The translations under genes and the position numbers were made by a program. Source: Osedax fenrisi (lineage: Eukaryota > Annelida > Polychaeta > Sabellida > Siboglinidae). Taken from it: a stretch of DNA of 64,000 bases. The stretch spans positions 14,433,444-14,497,443 of the forward strand of contig OZ025243.1 in the NCBI GenBank assembly GCA_964019155.1, in the 5' to 3' direction. The notes beneath the pieces were generated by a model. The model was not told the DNA's origin, did not search any database, and saw nothing but the letters and a program-made list of their open reading frames with translations. Positions 13,193 through 27,000 of this stretch are shown here, piece by piece; the stretch's first letter is position 1; each line of letters opens with the position of its first letter.

Positions 13193-13654
13193 AAATTAAT
13201 ATGATTTAAATGATGATACTACTTTTAAACAAGTGATCTGGTACCTAATCTAATGGTAAATATCAATAGTAGTTATTGTAAGGTGGAGTGCATATATTGT
13301 TGTATATACATGTATGCAATACATTGTATGGAAGTGGGGGATTTAGTTACATCTCTATATAAGTCACCAGGCACATTGATTTATATTTATATATATACAT
13401 ACTCTATTTACATACATGATATAAATATATATATTATAATTTGGATTTATAAATATTCATATTTAGACACATATATTTGTATAAAAAATAGACTTGTATA
13501 TTAATAGACATATAAATATGTATACTTATATATATTATATTCACATCTATACATATACATGTATATTCACATATATACAAGTCACACACATATATATTCA
13601 TATATACATAAATAGGCATTTATACTGATATGTTCATATATATATAAATAAAAT
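9277..13654. other. AT-rich region without recognised genes
   Basis: It contains (AT)n tracts at 12,878-12,951 and 13,137-13,182. A direct near-repeat occurs at 11,892 and 12,116: ATTACAGTATAAAGCATG and ATTACAGTGTAAAGCATG. Short frames at 10754-10942 and 13253-13504 are of AT-rich composition and not supported as genes. Confidence 0.6.
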
Positions 13655-15735
13655 AAAATTCTCTCTCCTCCAGATGAAAAAATCCTCCCCATTTTACCTA
13701 ACACGTCAAATTTTCAACTGTGTTCTCTTTTTGAAAAATTCTTTAACCATAAAATTGCAAGCATTAATAATATTATTTGCGCATCTACTCAACCCATACT
13801 CAATCCTACCATATATATTACCCATCATATTGACTCATTAAGTACATTCACTATTCCTTCACTGTATGAAGTAAATGACCTACTCATGAAATCTCACTGT
13901 ACCTCCCCCACTGATCCCCTACCTTTATCATTATATCACAAACTTTCACCCTTATTTTCTCCTATCTTCTTGGATATTATTGCGAACTCACTAAACTCTG
14001 GCCAAGTTTCACCCTGTCTCAAGACTGCCATAATATCCCCTATTCTAAAAAAACAAAACTTAGACCCAAACTCATTTAGCAATTATCGCCCGATCTCCCA
14101 CCTACCCTTATTAAGTAAAATATTAGAAAGAATTGTTTCCAAACAACTCATAGCCCATGTAAATAAAAATAATCTTTTCGACCCGTTTCAAAGCGCTTTT
14201 CGTAAGGGTCATTCAACCGAAACAGCTCTCCTACGTATTACTGACACTATATTATCTACCTTAAATAGCAACACGTGTTGCCAGCTAATCCTACTTGATC
14301 TATCATCTGCTTTTGATACCCTGGACCATAACATATTAATCTCGCGACTTACTTTAATGGGTATATCTGGCTTAGCATTAAAATGGTTTACTTCATATCT
14401 CACTAACAGGAATATCTCTATTATGATTGACAAATCTTACTCGCCTCTTTCTCCTCTTAACCACGGTATTCCCCAAGGATCTGTTCTAGGTCCATCCCTC
14501 TTTTCTATTTATATCCGCCCTATTGCTGATCTAATTAAGAAATTTCCAAATATCCACTACCATATTTTTGCTGATGATATCCAACTGTTTACCTTTTTCC
14601 CTATAAATTCTCATAATACCATTAACTCTGAATTAATCGAGTGTGCTAACTCCATAAGATTATGGCTCCTCTCCAATAAACTACTAATTAATTCCTCTAA
14701 GACTACTGTACTTAACATATCTACTTCTGAAACTTCCTTTCCAAACTTTACTCTAAATAACATGATTATTTCTCCTTCTCATTCCTCCAAAAACCTAGGA
14801 TTAGTATTTGATGACAAATTATCATTTAAGAATCACATATCATCCATTACAAAATCATCCAACTTTCATCTCTTCAGAATTAAAAAAATACGGACATCAC
14901 TTTCCAGAAACCTTACTAAAACTCTAATTAATGCTCTTGTACTTTCACGTATTGACTACTGTTCTTCCCTACTTAATTTACTTCCTGCTAAAGCTACTGC
15001 TCCACTTAATCGGATTATCCGTTCCTCAATACGTACTACTTACTGTTTAACTCGACTGGATCACTCTACTACAACATCTCATCAATCATCTCGTATGTGG
15101 CTACCCTTCTCCCTCAGGTGTAAATTACGTATACTATCTATAATCCATAAATCAATATATTCTTTTACCCCTAGCTATATCTCTGATCTAATTAAAAAAC
15201 GTACTATATTATCTTCTCTTCGTTACCAAAATGCTCCTCTACTTATCTCCCAGAACTCTAGTAAAACTTCCCTAAATTCTAGAGCTTTTAAAAATTCCGG
15301 TCCAACCCTATGGAATTCCCTCCCTCCTACCATTCGTTCTATTAGATCCCACAAAAGATTTATAAATCTTACTTCTTCTTTTCTCTCTACCCATAATCAT
15401 TAAATCATCCAACTTATTATTTGTATCCGTGTTATATTAAATTTATATCATTATTAAATCGTTATTGTATTATTATTATCTTATTATTATATAACACTAT
15501 ACTATATCAATGCAGTCTGTAGTATATACAACTACACCATATCAATGCAGACTGTAGTATATAATAGTCCTTTATATTGTTTATTATTGTTTTTCCGTTG
15601 TATATTGAATGTATATTATTATCAAATTATTATCGTATTACTATTATTTTATTATTATTTTCTTCCCGCACGAGCGAAGGTGTCTACATGACCCTATTTT
15701 AGTGCTAATAAACTCAATATCATCATCATCATCAT

Positions 15736-15738
<3 letters not shown>
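13655..15738 (+). mobile_element. 5'-truncated non-LTR retrotransposon (LINE, CR1/L2-like clade)
   Basis: The element begins in AT-rich DNA just after an in-frame TAA (13649-13651), so its 5' part, including any endonuclease, is missing. A continuous reverse-transcriptase frame runs to 15403. A 3' UTR with AATAAACTCAATATC and a (CATCAT)n tail follows at 15,718-15,738. The tail then passes into a long (AT)n tract. The frame is undamaged, which points to a fairly young insertion. Confidence 0.9.
13886..15403 (+). CDS. Reverse transcriptase of a LINE (505 codons from ATG)
   Basis: This non-LTR retrotransposon polymerase would copy element RNA at a nicked target. The frame is open upstream to 13,652, and that part (EKILPILP and CSLFEKFFNHKIASI) resembles the segment before the RT core in CR1/L2-like elements, so the ATG is only the first Met in the truncated copy. 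RT motifs seen are NYRPISHLPLLSKILERIVS, QSAFRKGHSTETALL, the first catalytic Asp in SSAFDTLDH (D144), GIPQGSVLGPSLF (about 194-206) and FADD (F228-D231, usually YADD). After the palm come the thumb and a C-terminal segment ending in WNSLPPTIRSI. No endonuclease or zinc-knuckle ORF is present. There are no internal stops. No host gene is adjacent; the nearest is AIFM1, 5.5 kb downstream. Confidence 0.93.
   Translation: MKSHCTSPTDPLPLSLYHKLSPLFSPIFLDIIANSLNSGQVSPCLKTAIISPILKKQNLDPNSFSNYRPISHLPLLSKILERIVSKQLIAHVNKNNLFDPFQSAFRKGHSTETALLRITDTILSTLNSNTCCQLILLDLSSAFDTLDHNILISRLTLMGISGLALKWFTSYLTNRNISIMIDKSYSPLSPLNHGIPQGSVLGPSLFSIYIRPIADLIKKFPNIHYHIFADDIQLFTFFPINSHNTINSELIECANSIRLWLLSNKLLINSSKTTVLNISTSETSFPNFTLNNMIISPSHSSKNLGLVFDDKLSFKNHISSITKSSNFHLFRIKKIRTSLSRNLTKTLINALVLSRIDYCSSLLNLLPAKATAPLNRIIRSSIRTTYCLTRLDHSTTTSHQSSRMWLPFSLRCKLRILSIIHKSIYSFTPSYISDLIKKRTILSSLRYQNAPLLISQNSSKTSLNSRAFKNSGPTLWNSLPPTIRSIRSHKRFINLTSSFLSTHNH

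Positions 15739-15813
<75 letters not shown>
15739..15813. repeat. (AT)~37 tract at the LINE tail
   Basis: The (CAT)n tail of the LINE passes directly into about 75 bp of pure AT repeat. This suggests microsatellite expansion seeded at the retrotransposon 3' end. Confidence 0.9.
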
Positions 15814-15816
<3 letters not shown>

Positions 15817-15928
15817 ACCATTTATTTTAGTTAAATATCATTCTTAATAATATTATTTAACAAGTTATTTAAGTTAAGTTATTTAACACAACTAATATTT
15901 CTAAATAATAAACATACATTTGTGTATG

Positions 15929-15962
<34 letters not shown>

Positions 15963-16603
15963 ATTCACTGTATGTGTGAATACATATATTTATAAATGGT
16001 ATATATATATATCTGTGTTTGTATATATATATATATACATGTGTGTATTTGACTATTGTAGTCACTATACATACAAATGAGTAGTATGTTTACCTATAAA
16101 TACATGTCTATATACATATTTATATTTATACATATTTATATACACATCTTTTTATGGCATGTGTAAACCATCATTCTTATTGTCATTTATTATTTATCAT
16201 TAAATTACTGTTTCATGTCATTTTGTGTGTCAACATAAAGTATCTACATATATTTATCTATCTATATCTAGTTTAAATTATGTAATAGTAAATTAGTAAT
16301 AGTAAATATGTAATAGTTTACTATATCAACTTGCTAACCAAAGTTACTTTGAAGGTATATCATTATCGTATACCTATAATCAATATACCTCTATAGTGAT
16401 CACAAACTTTAAAGGAATCATACAAGTTTAGAATTCGTTAAAATATACACAAACTGTCAAACAAAATTATACTTTTATATAGATCTAGAGATTGCATTTC
16501 GAATCATAACAAAAAGATCGTAGTTTCTATGATATAGGATTTACGATAGATATGGATAATGTTTAATATTGCGAAAATTAAAATACTATATACATATAAG
16601 TAT

Positions 16604-16681
<78 letters not shown>

Positions 16682-17246
16682 TATATAAATATTTCAATTT
16701 ATTATAATTTATGAAACAACCAATATACTATTAAGTTAAAAAGTTTTAACACATGATAACAATATATATTTGTGATTACATCCAACTAAAGGCAAGAATT
16801 CATATAGTTCACCTATAGGGGGGATAGTCGATATCAAACTATTATATTACTAAAAAACTAATATTTACTTGATTATACTTTATATATGAAAATATTTATT
16901 TTACTATACAAAAACACATGTTTTATATGTGATATAAATGTGAGATTTATATTCTATATTACACTTAATTATTTATTCAAAATTATTTCGATATACTTAG
17001 TTTAATCTATAGATGAACAATGGCCTAGTATTGTTTACAAATGTGACCACTCAAGAAACAGCCATATTTTTAAATACATCACGAAATACTCTTTATATTA
17101 TATGTATCCATATATATTTAATATCTGTATATTTTATATCGATTAGTTTGTTCAACGACAGTATTTACATCTTTGTATACATAACTTTATATTATAATTA
17201 TATTATTATTATTATAATACATATATAATATGAAGTTACGAATACA
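15814..17246. other. AT-rich stretch with (AC)n and (AT)n tracts
   Basis: (AC)n lies at 15,929-15,957 and (AT)n at 16,611-16,677. The 71-codon frame 17013-17228 is low-complexity. No gene is recognised. Confidence 0.6.
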
Positions 17247-17500
17247 ACAATGCACGGGTTACGATCAAAAAGGACGAGTTGAGGTGCAAAGGTTAAATTT
17301 TAAATGCGAAATAAATTTGTATAGGTTCACTTTGGGATGTAATGATGCTAAAAAAAACCAAACAGTACAAAACTAAACAAATTAAACCAAATAACCCACA
17401 AATATCTATACAAAATATATGTATATACTATTAACTCGTATTTCAAATGTAACCTTTAACCCTCAACTCGTCCTTTTTAATTGTCTCCCCAATGCACTGT
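17247..17500. mobile_element. 254-bp element with inverted AAAAAGGACGAGTTGAGG arms
   Basis: The left end CAATGCACGGGTTACGATC and the right end (inverted) CAGTGCATTGGGGAGACAAT both lead into AAAAAGGACGAGTTGAGG and GGTTA...AAATGCGAAAT-like sequence. The arms are about 60 bp. CA(A/G)TGCA ends recall hAT elements, but I cannot find a matching 8-bp duplication. Confidence 0.65.
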
Positions 17501-18070
17501 CACTAATTATTATAATATTAATAATATTATTATAATCATTATAATAATTATTACTTTATTATATTATAATGTTAATAATATGACGAGTTATTGTTGATGA
17601 ACGAGCAACATTAGAGTCATTCAAGATTATTTGAACATATTTATGATAATGTACGCAAAAATAATCACAAGGTAAAAGTATATTAATATAATAATACATA
17701 TAATATATAAGATTGATTTGAAAAAATCTGTTTTTGAACTGAAGTTACTTTGATAGAACTTATTTATATTTTAGGTACCTAGTTAAAAGCTTCGCGAATT
17801 AGTGATTTTACAATAGCATATGAAGGGCCATTATAATTACTGTATGTCAATTTAAAGACTATCATACATGTAACGGCTTATCAGTAAAACACACACACAC
17901 ATATATATATATGTGTGTGTGGTCATTAATATTTGTAGATTTTGGTTGGGTTGGGTTTAGTTTTGATATTTCTAGGTTTTTTAAATTATATTACATCCTG
18001 AGTGAATCTATAAAAACACACACACATACATACATATATATGTTACTGTTAAGCAATGGCATACATGATA

Positions 18071-18115
<45 letters not shown>

Positions 18116-20955
18116 CTCTAATTATAATGGTCAATCATACGTTATTGTAAAATTACTAATTAGAATATACAATTTTGCCGGCGTTCATAGATTTTGACCA
18201 TAATCCACATTTCAGCACGGTCCAAAAGCATATATACCATTTAATATAAGGCGTATATAATTATTATATACTATATAGCTGTTAAATAATATTAATGAAT
18301 TACTTGTTGTAACTTCTGATTATGTACCTAATCATATATTTTATAAATAATAATCACAACTATACAGTTAAATTTAAGAAATACCTTATATGATTTTCTA
18401 TTTTTTATAATCTTAGAAGGATTTGGAATTAAAAATACTAAATAAAACAAATACGTACATATGCATACAAAGAAACTATATAAAAAAAATTTACGAGCAT
18501 TGAAATTCATAAATATGATTTGCATATTGGAAATTAAACTACAACTACAGTTAAATAACTGTAATTTAAAAAAATTATTAAATAATTAGAATTTAAAAAT
18601 TTGAATATATATTTATTTATATCCACATCCACATATAAGAGAACATTTTGTAATTCTATAATCTTTGTAGATTATTTTAAATCCATTGGATTCAAATTAA
18701 TATTATTATTATAAGGATTATTATAATAATCCATTTATCATGAAATTAATATAGTATAGATAATTACAGTATACTGTAGGACTATAGTAACATACATAAT
18801 ACAAATACATAATTTATATATATATATATATATAAATTAAAATATATTAATCCTACAGTAGTTCTCTATAAGCATATTATTATAAAATTATATACATTAA
18901 CTCTATATTTTTATTTAACATTACACTTTACGATTAATAAAATACATTAAAGTTTGGTCTACTTTTAAGTATAAAGGGTGTTATAAATAACATTTACTAA
19001 ATATTTTGATGTAACTTAATAAACACTTTTTATAAGGACATTTATAAAATAATGTATTATATTGTATTGTCTATATATATATACAAATAATATAAATAAA
19101 ATGTTCATTGTAAATGTATATTATGTTTTTAATAACTAATTATTGTTAACATTCTTAACACACTAAATATATGTTAATTATCATTATAAGTTATCTCTCT
19201 ATATATATATAATTATCAACCTTAAAAGTCAGTTAGCATTACAATATGAACATCTAGGCATACTATACAATATCCAGGTATTATTACTATATAGATCACC
19301 ATGGAATACTCTAGTCAAATATAGAGCCGATGTAGATAGTCAGGCTAGTAAGTACTGACAAATAATATACAGAAGCAGAAATTATAGTATTTTTAATCTA
19401 GTTTAGATAAGCCTACTATTTCGTTAATAGGCTTATTTAACAGTATATTTCGTTTACACAACCCCTTAATATATACAAATTATTCACTCTTTGCTTTCTA
19501 ACTAAACACACATACCTTTAAATAAACACTAAAATACTACTATAACCTTAACTGTCTACTTGGCCCGGAGTCGACTTAAGAATACTCACCTACCATAGTT
19601 ACAGGTTACCCTTAAATATACATGTAGTATTACAGTATTAATATTATAATTGAGACAATAACAGAACATTTGGTAATAGATAAACAATAAAGATATGTAA
19701 TAGTTGAATATATAATGAAGACATGAACATTCGAAACTCACATAAATAAAACAAAATTATAAATAAAAAATTTAATATATTCTTCAGATAAGTGGATTAT
19801 TCCTATAATACATTAAACAGATATATTTGTTGTAAACCTACAAGGGAATACGTAAGCCATCTATTATGAAAGTAGAATAGAAAATTAAAAAATATATAAG
19901 TGTATTTGTGTAAATAAATAAGAGTAAAATAATTAGATACAAATTAAGTAAATTATATTTTGAGATTAACGTAGAAACATAGATATTGTAGAGTTATTAG
20001 ATATGGGCCTAGAATCAATGACCTACATGATGTTTTGTAAATAAAAAGTATGTATATAGATAATCAGAGAATTAAGAATAATATTACAATATAGATTTGT
20101 ACAATGTATCATATATTATAATATCTCATAAAACAATATTTATATTATTTTCTATTGTTTATAGGTCAGAAATCAATAATTTTCTAAAATAATTATAAAT
20201 ATTTTAAATAATGTAAATTATTTTGCTTGTATAAATTGTATTAAAATATAAATGTATATTTGAAACTTTGATACATGAGGAATTATCAATACTAACACTA
20301 TCTTATTATATATATAATATTATTAAAATATATATAGTATATTACTCGTTATAAATAGAATACCTTTATAGCAATATATGAAGTTTATAGAATGCAGGTA
20401 TCATTTAAAATAAGTAATATCAAATATGCATTTATTTTAAAAAGGAATAGAATTATTTTTTTAATATTAATTTAATGTTTAATTTTTTTGTAAACTAATA
20501 TATATATATATACGTATATTTGTTCATTACTTTAATTAAATATTTATATATAATTACATACTATAATTCTACAATAACAATATATTAAATAATTCATAAA
20601 AAATAATTTATAATATCATTTATATATTGATTGCATTCGATAAATTGAATACAAAATAGCACCTATTTATAAATTAATTTATTATTCAACTAGGATATAA
20701 ATTTATATAATACGTAGTACATTATCTATATATATATATATATGTACATTGCCTAAAACTTAAAAATATAATAATAAATATCAACATTAACCAATGCATG
20801 AAATGAAACAAACAAATAAACGTTAAACTAAATGGTATCCGTGGTATAATCATAGTATGCAAAACTATAGTATGTACAACTATAGTATGTATAAGGTATC
20901 GGCGTTGAACAATTCAGTAGTATCGGTGTGGTGGCGGGGGTGGTGATGGGGGTAG
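17501..20955. other. AT-rich 3' flank of AIFM1, nothing recognised
   Basis: Mostly A/T-rich with (AT)n at 18,075-18,111 and shorter tracts. No conserved coding segment or element was identified; frames at 17911-18150 and 18328-18525 are composition artefacts. Confidence 0.6.
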
Positions 20956-21075
20956 TTACGTAGAGGTAGGGGGTAGCTCCGAGGTGGTCTCTTCAGTGGT
21001 GTCAGGTTTACCGTAGAGCTCAAACAGTTTAGCCACTTCCTCGAGACTTTCGTATTCCTTAGCTTCAGAGATTAA
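20956..21075 (-). CDS. AIFM1: AIFM1 exon 13 and stop codon
   Basis: The exon encodes LISEAKEYESLEEVAKLFEL, matching the end of AIFM1 (EDLNEVAKLF), followed by a Thr/Glu/Pro-rich tail and TAA at 20958-20956. The tail after the conserved LF is longer than in human. The downstream flank contains a roughly 16-bp ACTATAGTATG-type tandem repeat near 20,850-20,890. Confidence 0.93.
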   Translation of the reverse strand, partial: LISEAKEYESLEEVAKLFELYGKPDTTEETTSELPPTST

Positions 21076-24000
21076 CTGTCGAGGGTGGGGTGGGGTGTTT
21101 AGTGAGTCATCGAGGAGTAAGCAATACAACTTAGATAATGGAGGTTTGTAATACTAGACACTGTTGCATTGATAAGATATCAGAGAAGAGGAGGAGGATG
21201 AGAAGAAAGACGGGATGAAGGAGATGGAGGGGGTGATATGCAGGAGGGTAGGAAGAGGAGTTAGGGTGGGTTTATGATGAGGTGGAGAAAGAGGAGTTAG
21301 GGTGATGTAGCAAACCTTTCGAGCGATATCAATCTTATTGAACACATTCCACAATACCATACCGACGATCTTGTTCTCGAAAGTGTAGAATATCACACCT
21401 TTATCGTAATTCTCAGACTTACCAGCGCCTTCTTTCTGTAAGGTTTAATGTTAAATGTTAGAATTTACTCCACCGCGTTAATAATAATTATGTATTATTA
21501 TACAATATAATTGTAAGTAAATAAAATGTATTGGTTTTAATTAATTTCAATATTAATTTCAATAAATGTATTCTATAGTCGAGGGTAATATATATTTAAA
21601 CTCTAGTGAATAATGGCGGCAGATTTAAAGTTAAATAAGAGTTATGTTGTCTGCTATATTACTATATTAACTAGGTACCCAATAGGACGTATGTGTGTGT
21701 TTCTGAAGGACATCGTATAGATTGTCTAGACAATAACGTATGATCAATAGCATTATTGATCGTTAATTATAATTAATGATCAATAATCGCAATTCTAGAA
21801 TATATAAACACTCGGAAAATAACAATATACTAATAGCAGGATATATATATATATATATAGAGGATACATTTAGATAAAGAAAGAGAGAGAGATAGAGAGA
21901 GAGAGATAGATACCAACCTCTTCAGATTGGGCATACACTCCGGTAGTTTTCAATTGGCTGTCGACGATGCCGATAGCCTCGTAGCCGATGTGGGGACCTA
22001 GATCTGACCAGAACATAGACTGATGGTGGTAGGGCTTCACCGAGCCGGCCATATTGCCCCCGGCCAGACGTCCACTGACCACTGCGTGATCGTGATGTTC
22101 CACTCGGCGACGACCTAGGTTCTCGTCGTAGAAACAGGCCGCATCTCCTGCCTGTGTGTGCGAGGGGGGGAGTGGGGGGTTAACTTGTGAGGTGAGAGGG
22201 GCGGATGTGTGTTAGATGTGGGGTGATGAGTGTACTGGATATGGCTGTATGTGTATATTATTGAATATAATACTAAAAATGAAATTATATAAATACGGAA
22301 GGCCTGTGTATATTTGAATAACATTTAGTTAATTTAGTATTTCAACGAAATAAATTTATATTTAAAATTATGAATGTTAATTTTTTGTTAAGCGCGTGGA
22401 ATTGATTAGGTTATAAAATATATTATGCCAGTTTTATTTTGCAATATAACTTTATTTTCATAATTTTTATTGTTTATTTATAAGATATATTTATTAATAT
22501 TTATTCTAAATATCCTAGATAATTTACATTATTTTAAGTTTTATTATATGACATTTGAAAAATATGCATAATTAATAATGAAAATAAATGTAACTTAGAT
22601 TAAATTAAATTTATTTTTCCTAATTAATAAATATCAGTACTATTTGTATAATAGAAACATTATAATTGTATGTGTGTATTTTAATAAATAATTTATATTT
22701 TATATATATATATTGTTTAATTATATTTACACAAAATTATATATTGTCAATATTAAGTCCATATAATAGATTATACAAATAATTAATATATATTTTTGAA
22801 ATAATGCTGATATGTATATTAAACAGTGAATATATAATGAATGTAGTAGTAAGATAGGTGGCAGCAGCGGTACTAACAACATAGACATCGGTTCTGGCCT
22901 CTAGTTCTGCATTGACGAGGAAGCCCCCGTGAGTGTCTGATACCTCTAGGTTTGCGTGCTTAGCGAGGTCTGTGTTAGGCTCGAGACCTACTGCTACTAT
23001 GACATGGTCTACTGATAGCTGTGGTGTAAGGTAGGGAGGTGGTAGGGTGGTGCTAATGCAGTCTCTATCGTGTTAGCATGACGATATACACATCGAAGGC
23101 AATACATTATTATATTACATAATTGATTATATTATAATACATATCAAATTTATTATAATTAATGTTAAATAAGAAATATGTTTCTTTAATTATATATATA
23201 TATTACAATTTATTTGTTATTAACATGTTATATGACATTGTAAATATACTATACCATAGAGATTTTTATATGCATTAATACTATTAATATTAATTAAATT
23301 CAATATTTTGTTCACGTAATATTAATATATAGTGCAGTATCTTACTTATATTATAATATTATCTAAATCCGGTCATGGAAACAGTAGAATTATAAACTAT
23401 ACGAGAGTACATAATTTAAATATATATATATATATACAATTATGATTTTTATTTATAATTTAAAAACAAGTATATACTCAACATTATAATATGGTGATAC
23501 TTTTAGAACATGTGAACTATCTATAATTAATGATGTATTGAGTCGTAGCATTATTTTATACATTAACTACAATTAGATGAATGAAGTTGGCGGTATTATT
23601 TACTAAATAGTTTCAAGAATGTGTTTTTATTTAAATCTTTACTGAAATACAAAAATTGAACCAAGACATTTTCCAAAATATTCAATTTATATATGAATTA
23701 TATATAATAATTTGAAAAATATTTTCTAATAAATGAAATATAATAAGTACAATATATTAGGGTAAGTTAAATTAATAATAGATGTTATCATTATCACATG
23801 ATACAAACAAATATAAACCCTTATTGAATGTAAATACTATAAATTGATTAATGCATTAATTTAATGTTATTATTTTAAAAAATTATTATTTTTTATTAAG
23901 AGCGAATCATATGAATATTTATATGGTAAATATGAGATTTTTTTTTGTATATTAAGTTCTGAAATATTCATATATATTTATCAAGTAGATCAAAAGTTAT

Positions 24001-27000
24001 GAATGTTCAAAGAATCAAAATTAAGTTTAAACATTAAAAAGATGTAATATCAGTTTTAACAAAATTTATAAATATTGTTTTAATGTATATACGGTTGTAT
24101 TTATAAATGCTTATTTATAACACTTAGTTACTCTTATACTTCAAGCCCTATATAATTGTAAAGGTAATATATATAAATTTACTGATTATATATAATATAA
24201 TTTTTAATAAAAAATATATTTATTTCAAAAATCATATGTTTTCGGCCATTACAATGTAATAAGAGTACAAATTGTAACTATTTATTGTGGATTTTCATTT
24301 ATCAAAAATTTATATTTTATAGTTACATAAATACTGTAATTGCATAACTATCAAAATGATATATATTATAAACACTAGAGACATAAACCTTTTTGTCACT
24401 ATTATTCAAGGTCAGAACAACTTTCTTACTCTTCTTATTGTATTCGCAGGCTGTCACGTGACTCTGGGTCAATACTTCAACGCCCTCTATACACGGGGTG
24501 AGGTTCACATATTAACACACACATACATACTATCTGTCAGTACATACCATCGATAACTTTCTGTGTAGACCACTTGCTTAGGTAGGCAGGAAGCACTCGT
24601 CCCATGTTACCTGTGATAAGAGAGAGAAGGTTACATTAGATACACATTGTGTGAAAACTAGCCTATAGACTATATACTGAATATCAAGTAAATACTGTAT
24701 AGTACAGTGTTTATTCGTATATAGAATATATACGAATAAATGTATGTCAGGTTTTCGAAGATGCACAATTTTAGTATTAATGTATCCATTAAATTATATA
24801 TATAAATATATATATAATGAAATAATTCTTATACTCTTCTCTATTCGATTGGATAGTTTTAGTATACGTAAATAAATAGATGCAATACATATACTTTGAT
24901 GATGTTCCATAAAAACACTACAAGTCACCCGTTCCGCCTACCTTTGTCTGGGAACACCTGAGTGACAGTCATACCAGTCTCCTTGCCCCGTTTACCCAGG
25001 GCGCAGGCGAGCTCGCTGCCCATGAACCCTCCCCCGATGATAGCTACAGACTTTATCTGCTTGCTCTCGGACTTCTCGAACAGACGCTTGAAGTCTTCAA
25101 TCTGAAGGTTCGAGGTTAATAGTTTTGCCATTACTATAGAGTTAAAGATGTCATTCTATATGCTATTGATACACTATAGAAGTTATTGTAACAGTATCTC
25201 AATTTGTAGACCTCTACGTACATAGTAAGCTACACTGAAATCATATTATAATTACATTTCAATATTTACTAAAAACGATAATGAACCTATATACATATAT
25301 TGTTTAGGCTGAGACTTGTATCGTCTATATTACTTTCTCTCTCTCTCCGTAATACCTACGCAACACGTAAGCCTAGCATTTCAATGGCGATATCGCTGGA
25401 GATATCACATACATTTGGTGTAATATCGTGGGTGAGGATATCCTAGGTAATTGCTGGTACGGCATAGGCTTATATTTAACCTATTATGCACAGATACAGT
25501 GTTTATACACGTACAAGCGTACATTTATAGGTGGTAGCGCTATCACATAGTTAGTAAGTTCATTACAATAGCGATGTATGCCTTATTAATGATGACACCT
25601 ATCTTCACATGTACCCAAGCATAATACTTGTGCGTGTTCTCTATGATTTTGGCTATAAGTAAGAGTATTACATTTCTAAAATTGTTCATATAAAATAAAT
25701 AATGATATAATGATATAACAGTAATATTTAATTATAATATAAATCACAACTAATACATTGTATTTCACTTGAATCATTATTTAAAGTTATCTAGGACCTA
25801 TATAATTTACTAATTAGATGTCTAAGCGCAATTTGTTATCCAAATAATAGATCTAATGTTGACCAAGTTTACAAAACGAATTCTCAAATTTAATGATATT
25901 ATTAATTTAAATATTTACAAATACATGCATAAAGCATGGTATAATTAAAACATACATTCACAAATTATTAAGTTAATTTTTAATAATATCTATATCATAC
26001 ATGAATTTAAAAATATGAATTTAATTATTTTTGTAATTTTACATTATTCTATTGTACTTCACTTTAAATTAATATAATTATATATATTTATTTTTAACAA
26101 ATTTTGAATATTTAGCAATTGAAATAGTTTATCTACATATATATTATTTCTCTTAATCGTCTTCGTCTTCGTACGACGCTAGCAAGCGAAGCGAGCTACC
26201 GGACCTTCTACGAGCGAAGCGAATCTCGCTCGGCACAAATTTTTTCGCGATATACTAATTCAATAATCTATAGATAATAAATCGTCGATAATATTTATAT
26301 ATATCGATTATATAATTAGGACACGGTTAGTATACGCGATTTACATATAATTTTATATATTTATATATTTATTCTATTTATAAATATTCTATTCATCGAT
26401 CGAGGCATTCTATTGTTCTCTCGATTCTCTATGGCGGAGATAGGTAAAAATCTCTATATCGCGTATACGGACGACATAAAATACGTTATATACACATTTT
26501 TTTCGCCCGATACTAATATTACCCGAACCCTAATAATACTAGATTTCTTTAAATTTAAATTTCGAGTTTATAAAAAAAAAATTCCTATCTCCGCCGTTAA
26601 AAAAAAATTTACGGAATATTTTCGTTAACGTACAAATTCTACGGGCGATCTTATATCGCGTATACGGGCGTTATAAAATACGTTATATACGCATTTTTTT
26701 CGCGATATATTAAATGTATACTATATAGATACTAAATTAGTAATAATATTACGATATAATTACGATATAATTAGTAAACGAGTAATATATACTATACGTA
26801 CTATATTTATATATTTATATATTTATTCTATTTATAAATATTCTATTCATCGATCGAGGCATTATATTGTTCTCTCTATTCTCTATGGCGGAGATAGGTA
26901 GAAAGTCTATATCGCGTATACGGACGACATAAAATACGTTATATACGATTTTTTTTCGCCATATACTATTGTTACTCGAACCCCTACGATACTAGATTTC

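Noticed and set aside
25102..25131. Upstream ATG giving a longer start for AIFM1 exon 7
   Set aside because: A CTTCAG acceptor at 25104-25102 gives exact phase with exon 6; the upstream residues do not match AIFM1.
25355..25375. Possible 17-bp microexon (GCTTACGTGTTGCGTAG) for the missing AIFM1 residues
   Set aside because: It has AG and GT borders, but its length is not a multiple of three, while exons 6 and 7 need a phase 0 insert.
26413..26628. 71-codon frame with MAEIGKNLYIAYTDD
   Set aside because: It lies in a tandem repeat whose second unit does not keep the frame.
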